Below are positions 35,701 through 48,455 of a stretch of DNA of 64,000 nucleotides, in pieces (the stretch's first letter is position 1; every line of letters starts with the position of its first letter). Made by a program: the position numbers and the translations under genes. Source of the DNA: Taudactylus pleione (taxonomy: Eukaryota > Chordata > Amphibia > Anura > Myobatrachidae); assembly GCA_031769625.1 (NCBI GenBank), contig JAUIMM010000188.1, positions 10,717,001 to 10,781,000 on the forward strand. The letters run 5' to 3'. The notes under the pieces are model-generated. The model was not told where the DNA came from. It did no database searches and saw only the letters and a list, made by a program, of their open reading frames with translations.

Positions 35701-38700
35701 TCCTCCTCTGCACAGCCCAGCACTTCTGCATCCAGTGCTCCTGTCCCCTCCTCCTCAGCACAGCCCAGCCTAGCTCTACATCCAGCACTCCTGTCCCTCC
35801 TCCTCTGCACAGCCCAGCACTTCAGCATCCAGCGCTCCTGTCCCCTCTTCCTCAGCACAGCCCAGCACTTCTACATCCAGTGCTCCTGTCCTCTCCTCCT
35901 CAGCACATCCCAGCACTTCTGCATCCAGTGCTCCTGTCCCTCCTCCTCAGCACAGCCCAGCCTAGCTCTACATCCAGCACTCCAGTCCCTCCTCCTCTGC
36001 ACAGCCCAGCACTTCTGCATCCAGCGCTCCTGTCCCCTCTTCCTCAGCACAGCCCAGCACTTCTACATCCAGTGCTCCTGTCCTCTCCTCCTCAGCACAG
36101 CCCAGTAGTTCAGCATCCAGCACTCCTGTCCCCTCCTCCTCAGCACAGCCCAGCCTAGCTCTACATCCAGTGATCCTGTACCCTCCTCCTCTACAGAGCC
36201 CAGCACTTCTGCATCCAGTGCTCCTGTCCCCTCCTCCTCAGCACAGCCCAGCACTTCTGCATCCAGTGCTCCTGTCCCTGCTCCTCAGCACAGCCCTGCA
36301 CTTCTGCATCCAGTGCTCCTGTGCCCTCCTCCTCAGCACAGCCCAGCACTTCTTCATCCAGCACTCCTGTCCCCTCCTCCTCAGCACAGCCCAGCCTAGC
36401 TCTGCATCCAGTGATCCTGTCCCTCCTCCTCTACACAGCCCAGCACTTCAGCATCCAGTGCTCCTGTCCCCTCCTCCTCTACGCAGCCCAGCTCTTCTGC
36501 ATCCAGTGCTCCTGTCCCTGCTCCTCAGCACAGCACTTCTGCATCCAGTGCTCCTGTCCCCTCCTCCTCAGCACATCCCAGCACTTCTGCATCCAGTGCT
36601 CCTGTCTCTCCTCCTCTGCACAGCCCAGCACTTCTGCATCCAGTGCTCCTGTCCCCTCCTCCTCAGCACAGCCCAGCACTTCTACATCCAGTGCTCCTGT
36701 CCCCTCCTCCGCAGCACAGCCCAGTATTTCAGCATCCAGCACTCCTGTCCCCTCCTCCTCAGCACAGCCCAGCCTAGCTCTACATCCAGTGATCCTGTAC
36801 CCTCCTCCTCTACAGAGCCCAGCACTTATACATCCAGTGCTCATGTCCTCTCCTCCTCAGGACATCCCAGCACTTCTGCATCCAGTGCTCCTGTCCCTCC
36901 TCCTCAGCACAGCCCAGCCTAGCTCTACATCCAGCACTCCTGTCCCTCCTCCTCTGCACAGCCCAGCACTTCTGCATCCAGTGCTCCTGTCCCCTCCTCC
37001 TCAGCACAGCCCAGCCTAGCTCTACATCCAGCACTCCTGTCCCTCCTCCTCTGCACAGCCCAGCACTTCTGCATCCAGCGCTCCTGTCCCCTCTTCCTCA
37101 GCACAGCCCAGCACTTCTACATTGAGTGCTCCTGTCCTCTCCTCCTCAGCACATCCCAGCACTTCTGCATCCAGTGGTCCTGTCCCTCCTCCTCAGCACA
37201 GCCCAGCCTAGCTCTACATCCAGCACTCCTGTCCCTCCTCCTCTGCACAGCCCAGCACTTCTTCATCCAGTGCTCCTGTCCCCTCTTCCTCAGCACAGCC
37301 CAGCACTTCTACATCCAGTGCTCCTGTCCTCTCCTCCTCAGCACAGCCCAGTAGTTCAGCATCCAGCACTCCTGTCCCCTCCTCCTCAGCACAGCCCAGC
37401 CTAGCTCTACATCCAGTGATCCTGTCCCCTCCTCCTCAGCACAGCCCAGCACTTCTGCATCCAGTGCTCCTGTCCCTGCTTCTCAGCACAGCCCAGCACT
37501 TCTGCATCCAGTGCTCCTGTTCCCTCCTCCTCAGCACAGCCCAGCACTTCTGCATCCAGTGCTCCTGTGCCCTCCTCCTCAGCACATCCCAGCACTTCTG
37601 CATCTAGTGGTCCTGTCCTCTCCTCCTCAGCACATCCCAGCACTTCTGCATCCAGTGCTCCTGTCCCTGCTCCTCAGCACAGCCCAGCCTTGCTCTACAT
37701 CCAGCACTCCTGTCCCTCCTCCTCTGCACAGCCCAGCACTTCTGCATCCAGCGCTCCTGTCCCCTCTTCCTCAGCACAGCCCAGCACTTCTACATCCAGT
37801 GCTCCTGTCCTCTCCTCCTCAGCACAGCCCAGTAGTTCAGCATCCAGCACTCCTGTCCCCTCCTCCTCAGCACAGCCCAGCCTAGCTCTACATCCAGTGA
37901 TCCTGTCCCTCCTCCTCTACACAGCCCAGCACTTCAGCATCCAGTGCTCCTGTCCCCTCCTCCTCTACGCAGCCCAGCACTTCTGCATCCAGCGCTCCTG
38001 TCCCTGCTCCTCAGCACAGCCCAGCACTACTGCATCCAGTGCTCCTGTCCCCTCCTCCTCAGCACATCCCAGCACTTCTGCATCCAGTGCTCCTGTCCCT
38101 CCTCCTCTGCACAGCCCAGCACTTCTGCATCCAGTGCTCCTGTCCCCTCCTCCTCAGCACAGCCCAGCCTAGCTCTACATCCAGCACTCCTGTCCCTCCT
38201 CCTCTGCACAGCCCAGCACTTCTGCATCCAGCGCTCCTGTCCCCTCTTCCTCAGCACAGCCCAGCACTTCTACATCCAGTGCTCCTGTCCTCTCCTCCTC
38301 AGCACAGCCCAGTAGTTCAGCATCCAGCACTCCTGTCCCCTCCTCCTCAACACCGCCCATCCTAGCTCTACATCCAGAGATCCTGTACCCTCCTCCTCTA
38401 CAGAGCCCAGCACTTCTGCATCCAGTGCTCCTGTCCCTCCTCCTCAGCACAGCCCAGCACTTCTGCATCCAGTGCTCCTGTCCCTCCTCCTCAGCACAGC
38501 CCAGCACTTCTGCATCCAGTGCTCCTGTCCCTGCTCCTCAGCACAGCCCAGCACTTCTGCATCCAGTGCTCCTGTCCCCTCCTCCTCAGCACAGCCCAGC
38601 ACTTCTGCATCCAGTGCTCTTGTTCCCTCCTCCTCAGCACAGCCCAGCACTTCTGCATCCAGTGCTCCTGTGCCCTCCTCCTCAGCACATCCCAGCACTT

Positions 38701-39957
38701 CTGCATCCAGTGCTCCTGTCCCTCCTTCTCAGCACAGCCCAGCACTTCTTCATCCAGCACTCCTGTCCCCTCCTCCTCAGCACAGACCAGCCTAGCTCTA
38801 CATCCAGTGCTCCTGTCCCCTCTTCATCAGCACAGCCCAGCAGTTCAGCATCCAGCACTCCTGTCCCCTCCTCCTCAGCACAGCCTAGCCTAGCTCTACA
38901 TCCAGTGATCCTGTCCCCTCCTCCTCTACAGAGCCCAGCACTTCTGCATCCTGTGGTCCTGTCCCTGCTCCTCCGCACAGCCCAGCACTTCTGCATCCAA
39001 TGCTCCTGTCCCCTCCTCCTCAGGACATCCCAGCACGTCTGCATCCAGTGCTCCTGTCCCTCCTCCTCAGCACAGCCCAGCCTAGCTCTACATCCAGTGA
39101 TCCTGTCCCTCCTCCTCTACAGAGCCCAGCACTTCTGCATCCAGTGCTCCTGTCCCTGCTCCTCCGCACAGCCCAGCACTTCTGCATCCAGTGCTCCTGT
39201 CCCTCCTCCTCAGCACAGCCCAGCCTAGCTCTACATCCAGTGCTCCTGTCCCTCCTCCTCTGCACAGCCCAGCACTTCTGCATCCAGCGCTCCTGTCCTC
39301 TCTTCCTCAGCACAGCCCAGCACTTCTACATCCAGTGCTCCTGTCCTCTCCTCCTCAGCACATCCCAGCACTTCTGCATCCAGTGCTCCTGTCCCTCCTC
39401 CTCAGCACAGCCCAGCCTAGCTCTACATCCAGCACTCCTGTCACTCCTCCTCTGCACAGCCCAGCACTTCTGCATCCAGCGCTCCTGTCCCCTCTTCCTC
39501 AGCACAGCCCAGCACTTCTACATCCAGTGCTCCTGTCCTCTCCTCCTCAGCACAGCCCAGTAGTTCAGCATCCAGCACTCCTGTCCCCTCCTCCTCAGCA
39601 CAGCCCAGCCTAGCTCTACATCCAGAGATCCTGTACCCTCTTCCTCTACAGAGCCCAGCACTTCTGCATCCGGTGCTCCTGTCCCCTCCTCCTCAGCACA
39701 GCCCAGCACTTCTGCATCCAGTACTCCTGTCCCTGCTCCTCAGCACAGCCCAGCACTTCTGCATCCAGTGCTCCTGTCCCCTCCTCCTCAGCACAGCCCA
39801 GCACTTCTTCATCCAGCACTCCTGTCCCCTCCTCCTCAGCACAGCCCAGCCTAGCTCTACATCCAGTGATCCTGTCCCTCCTCCTCTACACAGCCCAGCA
39901 CTTCAGCATCCAGTGCTCCTGTCCCCTCCTCCTCTACGCAGCCCAGCACTTCTGCAT
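32702..39957. repeat. 7.26-kb higher-order repeat, unit 2
   Basis: This unit is 7,256 bp, 5 bp shorter than unit 1. The difference is one cacag lost where unit 1 reads cagcacagcacagcacttc (near 29,270) and this unit reads cagcacagcacttc (near 36,530). Every landmark before that point is offset by 7,261 bp and every landmark after by 7,256 bp. Another private base is gtgccctcctcc near 35,505 where unit 1 has gtcccctcctcc. Confidence 0.92.
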
Positions 39958-42900
39958 CCAGTGCTCCTGTCCCCTCCTCCTCAGCACAGCCCATCAGTTC
40001 TGCATCCAGTGCTCCTGTCGCTTCTCCTCAGCACAGCCCAGCACTTCTACATCCAGTGCTCCTGTCCTCTCCTCCTCAGCACATCCCAGCACTTCTGCAT
40101 CCAGTGCTCCTGTCCCCTCCTCCTCAGCACAGCCCAGCACTTGTACATCCAGTGCCCCTGTCCCTCCTCCTCAGCACAGCCCAGCCTAGCTCTATATCCA
40201 GTGATCCTGTCCCCTCCTCCTCTACAGAGCCCAGCACTTCTGCATCCAGTGCTCCTGTCCCCTCCTCCTCAGCACAGCCCATCACTTCTGCATCCAGTGC
40301 TCCTGTCGCTTCTCCTCAGCACAGCCCAGCACTTCTACATCCAGTGCTCCTGTCCCCACTTCCTCAGCACAGCCCAGCACTTCTGCATCCAGTGCTCCTG
40401 TCCCTCCTCCTCAGCACAGCCCAGCCTAGCTCTATATCCAGTGATCCTGTCCCCTCCTCCTCTACAGAGCCCAGCACTTCTGCATCCAGTGCTCCTGTCC
40501 CTGCTCCTCCGCACAGCCCAGCCTAGCTCTACATCCAGTGATCCTGTCCCCTCTTCCTCAGCACAGCCCAGCACTTCTACATCCAGTGCTCCTGTCCTCT
40601 CCTCCTCAGCACATCCCAGCACTTCTGCATCCAGTGCTCCTGTCCCTCCTCCTCAGCACAGCCCAGCCTAGCTCTACATCCAACACTCCTGTCCCTCCTC
40701 CTCTGCACAGCCCAGCACTTCTGCATCCAGCGCTCCTGTCCCCTCTTCCTCAGCACAGCCCAGCACTTCTACATCCAGTGCTCCTGTCCTCTCCTCCTCA
40801 GCACAGCCCAGTAGTTCAGCATCCAGCACTCCTGTCCCCTCCTCCTCAGCACAGCCCAGCCTAGCTCTACATCCAGAAATCCTGTACCCTCCTCCTCTAC
40901 AGAGCCCAGCACTTCTGCATCCAGTGCTCCTGTCCCTCCTCCTCAGCACAGCCCAGCACTTCTGCATCCAGTGCTCCTGTCCCTGCTCCTCAGCACAGCC
41001 CAGCACTTCTGCATCCAGTGCTCCTGTCCCCTCCTCCTCAGCACAGCCCAGCACTTCTGCATCCAGTGCTCCTGTTCCCTCCTCCTCCGCACAGCCCAGC
41101 ACTTCTGCATCCAGTGCTCCTGTCCCCTCCTCCTCAGGACATCCCAGCACGTCTGCATCCAGTGCTCCTGTCCCTCCTCCTCAGCACAGCCCAGCCTAGC
41201 TCTACATCCAGTGATCCTGTCCCTCCTCCTCTACAGAGCCCAGCACTTCTGCATCCAGTGCTCCTGTCCCTGCTCCTCCGCACAGCCCAGCACTTCTGCA
41301 TCCAGTGCTCCTGTCCCTCCTCCTCAGCACAGCCCAGCCTAGCTCTACATCCAGTGCTCCTGTCTCTCCTCCTCTGCACAGCCCAGCACTTCTGCATCCA
41401 GCGCTCCTGTCCCCTCTTCCTCAGCACAGCCCAGCACTTCTACATCCAGTGCTCCTGTCCTCTCCTCCTCAGCACATCCCAGCACTTCTGCATCCAGTGC
41501 TCCTGTCCCTCCTCCTCAGCACAGCCCAGCCTAGCTCTACATCCAGCACTCCTGTCACTCCTCCTCTGCACAGCCCAGCACTTCTGCATCCAGCGCTCCT
41601 GTCCCCTCTTCCTCAGCACAGCCCAGCACTTCTACATCCAGTGCTCCTGTCCTCTCCTCCTCAGCACAGCCCAGTAGTTCAGCATCCAGCACTCCTGTCC
41701 CCTCCTCCTCAGCACAGCCCAGCCTAGCTCTACATCCAGAGATCCTGTACCCTCTTCCTCTACAGAGCCCAGCACTTCTGCATCCGGTGCTCCTGTCCCC
41801 TCCTCCTCAGCACAGCCCAGCACTTCTGCATCCAGTACTCCTGTCCCTGCTCCTCAGCACAGCCCAGCACTTCTGCATCCAGTGCTCCTGTCCCCTCCTC
41901 CTCAGCACAGCCCAGCACTTCTTCATCCAGCACTCCTGTCCCCTCCTCCTCAGCACAGCCCAGCCTAGCTCTACATCCAGTGATCCTGTCCCTCCTCCTC
42001 TACACAGCCCAGCACTTCAGCATCCAGTGCTCCTGTCCCCTCCTCCTCTACGCAGCCCAGCACTTCTGCATCCAGTGCTCCTGTCCCCTCCTCCTCAGCA
42101 CAGCCCATCACTTCTGCATCCAGTGCTCCTGTCGCTTCTCCTCAGCACAGCCCAGCACTTCTACATCCAGTGCTCCTGTCCTCTCCTCCTCAGCACATCC
42201 CAGCACTTCTGCATCCAGTGCTGCTGTCCCCTCCTCCTCAGCACAGCCCAGCACTTGTACATCCAGTGCCCCTGTCCCTCCTCCTCAGCACAGCCCAGCC
42301 TAGCTCTATATCCAGTGATCCTGTCCCCTCCTCCTCTACAGAGCCCAGCACTTCTGCATCCAGTGCTCCTGTCCCCTCCTCCTCAGCACAGCCCATCACT
42401 TCTGCATCCAGTGCTCCTGTCGCTTCTCCTCAGCACAGCCCAGCACTTCTACATCCAGTGCTCCTGTCCCCACTTCCTCAGCACAGCCCAGCACTTCTGC
42501 ATCCAGTGCTCCTGTCCCTCCTCCTCAGCACAGCCCAGCCTAGCTCTATATCCAGTGATCCTGTCCCCTCCTCCTCTACAGAGCCCAGCACTTCTGCATC
42601 CAGTGCTCCTGTCCCTGCTCCTCCGCACAGCCCAGCCTAGCTCTACATCCAGTGATCCTGTCCCCTCTTCCTCAGCACAGCCCAGCACTTCTACATCCAG
42701 TGCTCCTGTCCTCTCCTCCTCAGCACATCCCAGCACTTCTGCATCCAGTGCTCCTGTCCCTCCTCCTCAGCACAGCCCAGCCTAGCTCTACATCCAACAC
42801 TCCTGTCCCTCCTCCTCTGCACAGCCCAGCACTTCTGCATCCAGCGCTCCTGTCCCCTCTTCCTCAGCACAGCCCAGCACTTCTACATCCAGTGCTCCTG

Positions 42901-43200
42901 TCCTCTGCTCCTCAGCACAGCCCAGTAGTTCAGCATCCAGCACTCCTGTCCCCTCCTCCTCAGCACAGCCCAGCCTAGCTCTACATCCAGAGATCCTGTA
43001 CCCTCCTCCTCTACAGAGCCCAGCACTTCTGCATCCAGTGCTCCTGTCCCTCCTCCTCAGCACAGCCCAGCACTTCTGCATCCAGTGCTCCTGTCCCTGC
43101 TCCTCAGCACAGCCCAGCACTTCTGCATCCAGTGCTCCTGTCCCCTCCTCCTCAGCACAGCCCAGCACTTCTGCATCCAGTGCTCCTGTTCCCTCCTCCT
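38973..43200. repeat. Tandem duplication, 2,114-bp period across HOR units
   Basis: Copies run from 38,973 to 41,086 and from 41,087 to 43,200. The second starts at ccgcacagcccagc, inside what should be a cctcctcctcagcacagc monomer. The duplicated interval spans the end of 7.26-kb unit 2 and the start of unit 3, so it is younger than the 7.26-kb amplification. Differences include tgctcctgtcc/tgctgctgtcc near 42,221 and ctctcctcctc/ctctgctcctc near 42,905. Confidence 0.9.
39958..41086. repeat. 7.26-kb higher-order repeat, partial unit 3
   Basis: The sequence restarts at the same monomer as units 1 and 2. It gains one 48-bp monomer with gtccccacttcctcagc near 40,350 and then follows unit 2 at an offset of 7,304 bp. 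It ends abruptly at about 41,087, where the order jumps to the part of the unit represented at 38,973. That jump is the breakpoint of the 2,114-bp duplication. Confidence 0.88.
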
Positions 43201-46200
43201 CAGCACAGCCCAGCACTTCTGCATCCAGTGCTCCTGTGCCCTCCTCCTCAGCACATCCCAGCACTTCTGCATCCAGTGCTCCTGTCCCTCCTTCTCAGCA
43301 CAGCCCAGCACTTCTTCATCCAGCAATCCTGTCCCCTCCTCCTCAGCACAGCCCAGCCAAGCTCTACATCCAGTGCTCCTGTCCCCTCTTCATCAGCACA
43401 GCCCAGCAGTTCAGCATCCAGCACTCCTGTCCCCTCCTCCTCAGCACAGCCTAGCCTAGCTCTACATCCAGTGATCCTGTCCCCTCCTCCTCTACAGAGC
43501 CCAGCACTTCTGCATCCTGTGGTCCTGTCCCTGCTCCTCTGCACAGCCCAGCACTTCTGCATCCAGTGCTCCTGTCCCCTCCTCCTCAGGACATCCCAGC
43601 ACTTCTGCATCCAGTGCTCCTGTCCCTCCTCCTCAGCACAGCCCAGCCTAGCTCTACATCCAGCACTCCTGTCCCTCCTCCTCTGCATAGCCCAGCACTT
43701 CTGCATCCAGTGCTCCTGTCCCCTCCTCCTCAGCACAGCCCAGCCTAGCTCTACATCCAGCACTCCTGTCCCTCCTCCTCTGCACAGCCCAGCACTTCAG
43801 CATCCAGCGCTCCAGTCCCCTCTTCCTCAGCACAGCCCAGCACTTCTACATCCAGTGCTCCTGTCCTCTCCTCCTCAGCACATCCCAGCACTTCTGCATC
43901 CAGTGCTCCTGTCCCTCCTCCTCAGCACAGCCCAGCCTAGCTCTACATCCAACACTCCTGTCCCTCCTCCTCTGCACAGTCCAGCACTTCTGCATCCAGC
44001 GCTCCTGTCCCCTCTTCCTCAGCACAGCCCAGCACTTCTACATCCAGTGCTCCTGTCCTCTCCTCCTCAGCACAGCCCAGTAGTTCAGCATCCAGCACTC
44101 CTGTCCCCTCCTCCTCAGCACAGCCCAGCCTAGCTCTACATCCAGTGATCCTGTACCCTCCTCCTCTACAGAGCCCAGCACTTCTGCATCCAGTGCTCCT
44201 GTCCCCTCCTCCTCAGCACAACCCAGCACTTCTGCATCCAGTGCTCCTGTCCCTGCTCCTCAGCACAGCCCTGCACTTCTGCATCCAGTGCTCCTGTCCC
44301 CTCCTCCTCTGCACAGCCCAGCACTTCTGCATCCAGTGCTCCTGTCCCCTCCTCCTCAGCACAGCCCAGCCTAGCTAAACATCCAGCACTCCTGTCCCTC
44401 CTCCTCTGCACAGCCCAGCACTTCTGCATCCAGCGCTCCTGTTCCCTCTTCCTCAGCACAGCCCAGCACTTATACATCCAGTGCTCCTGTCCTCTCCTTC
44501 TCAGCACAGCCCAGTAGTTCAGCATCCAGTGCTCCTGTCCCTCCTCCTCAGCACAGCCCAGCCTAACTCTACATCCAGCACTCCTGTTCCCTCCTCCTCA
44601 GCACAGCCCAGCACTTCTGCATCCAGTGCTCCTGTGCCCTCCTCCTCAGCACAGCCCAGCACTTCTTCATCCAGCACTCCTCTCCCCTCCTCCTCAGCAC
44701 AGCCCAGCCTAGCTCTGCATCCAGTGATCCTGTCCCTCCTCCTCTACACAGCCCAGCACTTCAGCATCCAGTGCTCCTGTCCCCTCCTCCTCTACGCAGC
44801 CCAGCTCTTCTGCATCCAGTGCTCCTGTCCCTGCTCCTCAGCACAGCCCAGCACTTCTGCATCCAGTGCTCCTGTCCCCTCCTCCTCAGCACATCCCAGC
44901 ACTTCTGCATCCAGTCCTCCTGTCCCTCCTCCTCTGCACAGCCCAGCACTTCTGCATCCAGTGCTCCTGTCCCCTCCTCCTCAGCACAGCCCAGCACTTC
45001 TACATCCAGTGCTCCTGTCCCCTCCTCCGCAGCACAGCCCAGTATTTCAGCATCCAGCACTCCTGTCCCCTCCTCCTCAGCACAGCCCAGCCTAGCTCTA
45101 CATCCAGTGATCCTGTACCCTCCTCCTCTACAGAGCCCAGCACTTATACATCCAGTGCTCATGTCCTCTCCTCCTCAGGACATCCCAGCACTTCTGCATC
45201 CAGTGCTCCTGTCCCTCCTCCTCAGCACAGCCCAGCCTAGCTCTACATCCAGCACTCCTGTCCCTCCTCCTCTGCACAGCCCAGCTCTTCTGCATCCAGT
45301 GCTCCTGTCCCCTCCTCCTCAGCACAGCCCAGCCTAGCTCTACATCCAGCACTCCTGTCCCTCCTCCTCTGCACAGCCCAGCACTTCTGCATCCAGCGCT
45401 CCTGTCCCCTCTTCCTCAGCACAGCCCAGCACTTCTACATTGAGTGCTCCTGTCCTCTCCTCCTCAGCACATCCCAGCACTTCTGCATCCAGTGCTCCTG
45501 TCCCTCCTCCTCAGCACAGCCCAGCCTAGCTCTACATCCAGCACTCCTGTCCCTCCTCCTCTGCACAGCCCAGCACTTCTGCATCCAGGGCTCCTGTTCC
45601 CTCTTCCTCAGCACAGCCCAGCACTTCTACATCCAGTGCTCCTGTCCTCTCCTCCTCAGCACAGCCCAGTAGTTCAGCATCCAGCACTCCTGTCCCCTCC
45701 TCCTCAGCACAGCCCAGCCTAGCTCTACATCCAGTGATCCTGTCCCCTCCTCCTCAGCACAGCCCAGCACTTCTGCATCCAGTGCTCCTGTCCCTACTCC
45801 TCAGCACAGCCCAGCACTTCTGCATCCAGTGCTCCTGTTCCCTCCTCCTCAGCACAGCCCAGCACTTCTGCATCCAGTGCTCCTGTGCCCTCCTCCTCAG
45901 CACATCCCAGCACTTCTGCATCTAGTGCTCCTGTCCTCTCCTCCTCAGCACATCCCAGCACTTCTGCATCCAGTGCTCCTGTCCCTCCTCCTCAGCACAG
46001 CCCAGCCTAGCTCTACATCCAGCACTCCTGTCCCTCCTCCTCTGCACAGCCCAGCACTTCTGCATCCAGCGCTCCTGTCCCCTCTTCCTCAGCACAGCCC
46101 AGCACTTCTACATCCAGTGCTCCTGTCCTCTCCTCCTCAGCACAGCCCAGTAGTTCAGCATCCAGCATTCCTGTCCCCTCCTCCTCAGCACAGCCCAGCC

Positions 46201-46819
46201 TAGCTCTACATCCAGCACTCCTGTCCCTCCTCCTCTGCACAGCCCAGCAATTCTGCATCCAGTGCTCCTGTCCCCTCCTCCTCAGCACACCCCAGCACTT
46301 CTGCATCCAGTGCTCCTGTCCCTCCTCCTCTGCACAGCCCAGCACTTCTGCATCCAGTGCTCCTGTCCCTGCTCCTCAGCACGGCCCAGCACTTCTGCAT
46401 CCAGTGCTCGTGTCCCCTCCTCCTCAGCACATCGCAGCACTTCTGCATCCAGTGCTCCTGTCCTTGCTCCTCAGCACAGCCCAGCACTTCTGCATCCAGT
46501 GCTCCTGTTCCCTCCTCCTCAGCACAGCCCAGCACTTCTGCATCCAGTGCTCCTGTGCCCTCCTCCTCAGCACATCCCAGCACTTCTTCATCCAGCACTC
46601 CTGTCCCCCCCTCCTCAGCACAGCCCAGCCTAGCTCTACATCCAGTGATCCTGTCAGTCCTCCTCTACACAGCCCAGCACTTCTGCATCAAGTGCTCCTG
46701 TCCCTGCTCCTCAGCACGGCCCAGCACTTCTGCATCCAGTGCTCGTGTCCCCTCCTCCTCAGCACATCGCAGCACTTCTGCATCCAGTGCTCCTGTCCCT
46801 GCTCCTCAGCACAGCCCAG

Positions 46820-48455
46820 CACTTCTGCATCCAGCACTCCTGTCCCCTCCTCAGCAGAGCCCAGCACTTCTGCATCCAGTGCTCCTGTCCCCTCCTCCTT
46901 AGCACAGCCCAGCACTTCTGCATCCAGTGCTCCTGTCCCTTCTCCTCAGCACAGACCAGCACTTAAATATCCAGTGCTCCTGTCCCCTGCTCCTCAGCAA
47001 GGCCCAGCACTTCTGCATTCACTGCTCCTGTCCCTCCTCCTCAGCACAGCCCAGCACTTCTGCATCCAGTGCTCCTGTCCCCTCCTCCTCAGCACAGCCC
47101 AGCACTCCTGTCCCTCCTTCTCAGCACAGCCCAGCACTTCTGCATCCAGAGCTCCTGTCCTTCTCCTCAGCACAGTACAGTAGTTCTACATCCAGTGCTC
47201 CTGTCCCCTCCTCCTCTGCACAGCCCAGCACTCCTGTCCCTCCTCCTCAGCACAGCACAGCACTCCTGTCCCTCCTCCTCAGCACAGCCCAGCACTTCTG
47301 CATCCAGTGCTCCTGTCCCCTCCTCCTCAGCACAGTCCAGCACTTCTGCATCCAGTACTCCTGTCCCCTGCTCCTCAGCACATCCCAGCACTTCTGCATC
47401 CAGCGCTCCTGTCCCCTCCTCCTCAGCACAGCCCAGCACTTCTGCATACAGTGCTCCTGTCCCCTAATCCTCACCACAACCCAGCCTAGCTCTACATCCA
47501 GTGATCCTGTACCTCCTCCTCAGCCCAGCCCAGCACTTCTGATCCAGTGCTCCTGTCCCTCCTCCTCAACACATCCCAGCACTTCTGCAACCAGTGCTCC
47601 TGTCCCCTCCTCCTCTGCACAGCCCAGCACTTCAGCATCCAGTGCTCCTGTCCCTTTTTCCTCAGCACAGCCCAGCACTTCTACATCCAGTGCTTCTGTC
47701 CCCTCCTCCTCAGCACAGCCCAGCACTTCCGAATCCAGCGCTCCTGTCACTGCTCCTCTGCACAGCCCAGCAGTTCTACATCCAGTGCCCCTGTCCCTCC
47801 TCCTCTGCACACCCCAGCACTTCTGCATCCAGTGCTCCTGTCCCCTTCTCCTCTGCACACCCCAGCACTTCGGCATCCATTGCTCCTGTCCCCTCCTCCT
47901 CAGCACAGCCCAGCTTAGCTCTACATCCAGTGCTCCTGTCCTCTCCTCCTCAGGACAGCCTAGCACCTGCATCCAGTGCTCCTGTCCCTCCTCCTCAGCA
48001 CAGCCCAGCACTTCTGCGTCCAGCTCTCCTGTCCCTGCTCCTCTGCACAGCCCAGGACTTCTGTATCCAGCACTCCTGTCCCCTCCTCCGCAGCACAGCC
48101 AAGCACTTCTGCATCCAGCACTCCTGTCCCTCCTCCTTTGCACAGCCCAGCACTACTACATCCAGCGCTCCTGTCCCCTCCTCCGCAGCACAGCCAAGCA
48201 CTTCTGCATCCAGCTCTCCTGTCCCTCCTCCTCTGCACAGCCCAGCACTTCTACATCCAGTGCTCCTGTCCCCTCCTCCTCTGCACAGCCCAGCACTTCT
48301 GCAACCAGCACTCCTGTCCCCTCCTCCTCTGCACAGCCCAGCACTTCTACATCCAGCGCTCCTGTCCCCTCCTCCGCAGCACAGCCCAGCACTTCTGCAT
48401 CCAGCTCTCCTGTCCCTCCTCCTCTGCACAGCCCAGCACTTCTACATCCAGTGCT
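46820..48455. repeat. Module B, copy 3 (internally deleted)
   Basis: The copy follows B copy 1 at an offset of 41,780 bp, from the cagcagagccc monomer through taaatat at 46,964 to about 48,075. It then jumps ahead to ccgcagcacagccaagcac. Compared with 6,297-6,870, and with the copy at 53.6 kb, 573 bp (about 12 monomers) are missing. Private changes include cctgtcccccc near 46,610, gtcagtcctcc near 46,655 and gcattcactgc near 47,017. Confidence 0.87.
47100..47289. repeat. Truncated 32-bp monomers, B copy 3
   Basis: This is the same three-monomer cluster as at 5,320-5,509, including the ccttctcagc variant in the first member, at an offset of 41,780 bp. It lies 136 bp after the taaatat marker at 46,964. 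Confidence 0.88.

Larger units (their letters stand above)
25440..46820. repeat. Module A, copy 3: longest A block (21.4 kb)
   Basis: The block consists of cctagctct, tgatcctgtcccctcc, cttgtacatcc and catcacttctgc monomers. It is built mainly from a 7.26-kb HOR present twice in full and once in part, followed by a 2,114-bp duplication and then a segment equivalent to the window start (43,224 equals base 1). The acattgag marker appears at about 29,867, 37,123 and 45,440. No taaatat/tatatat core or 32-bp cluster occurs within it. Confidence 0.86.
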
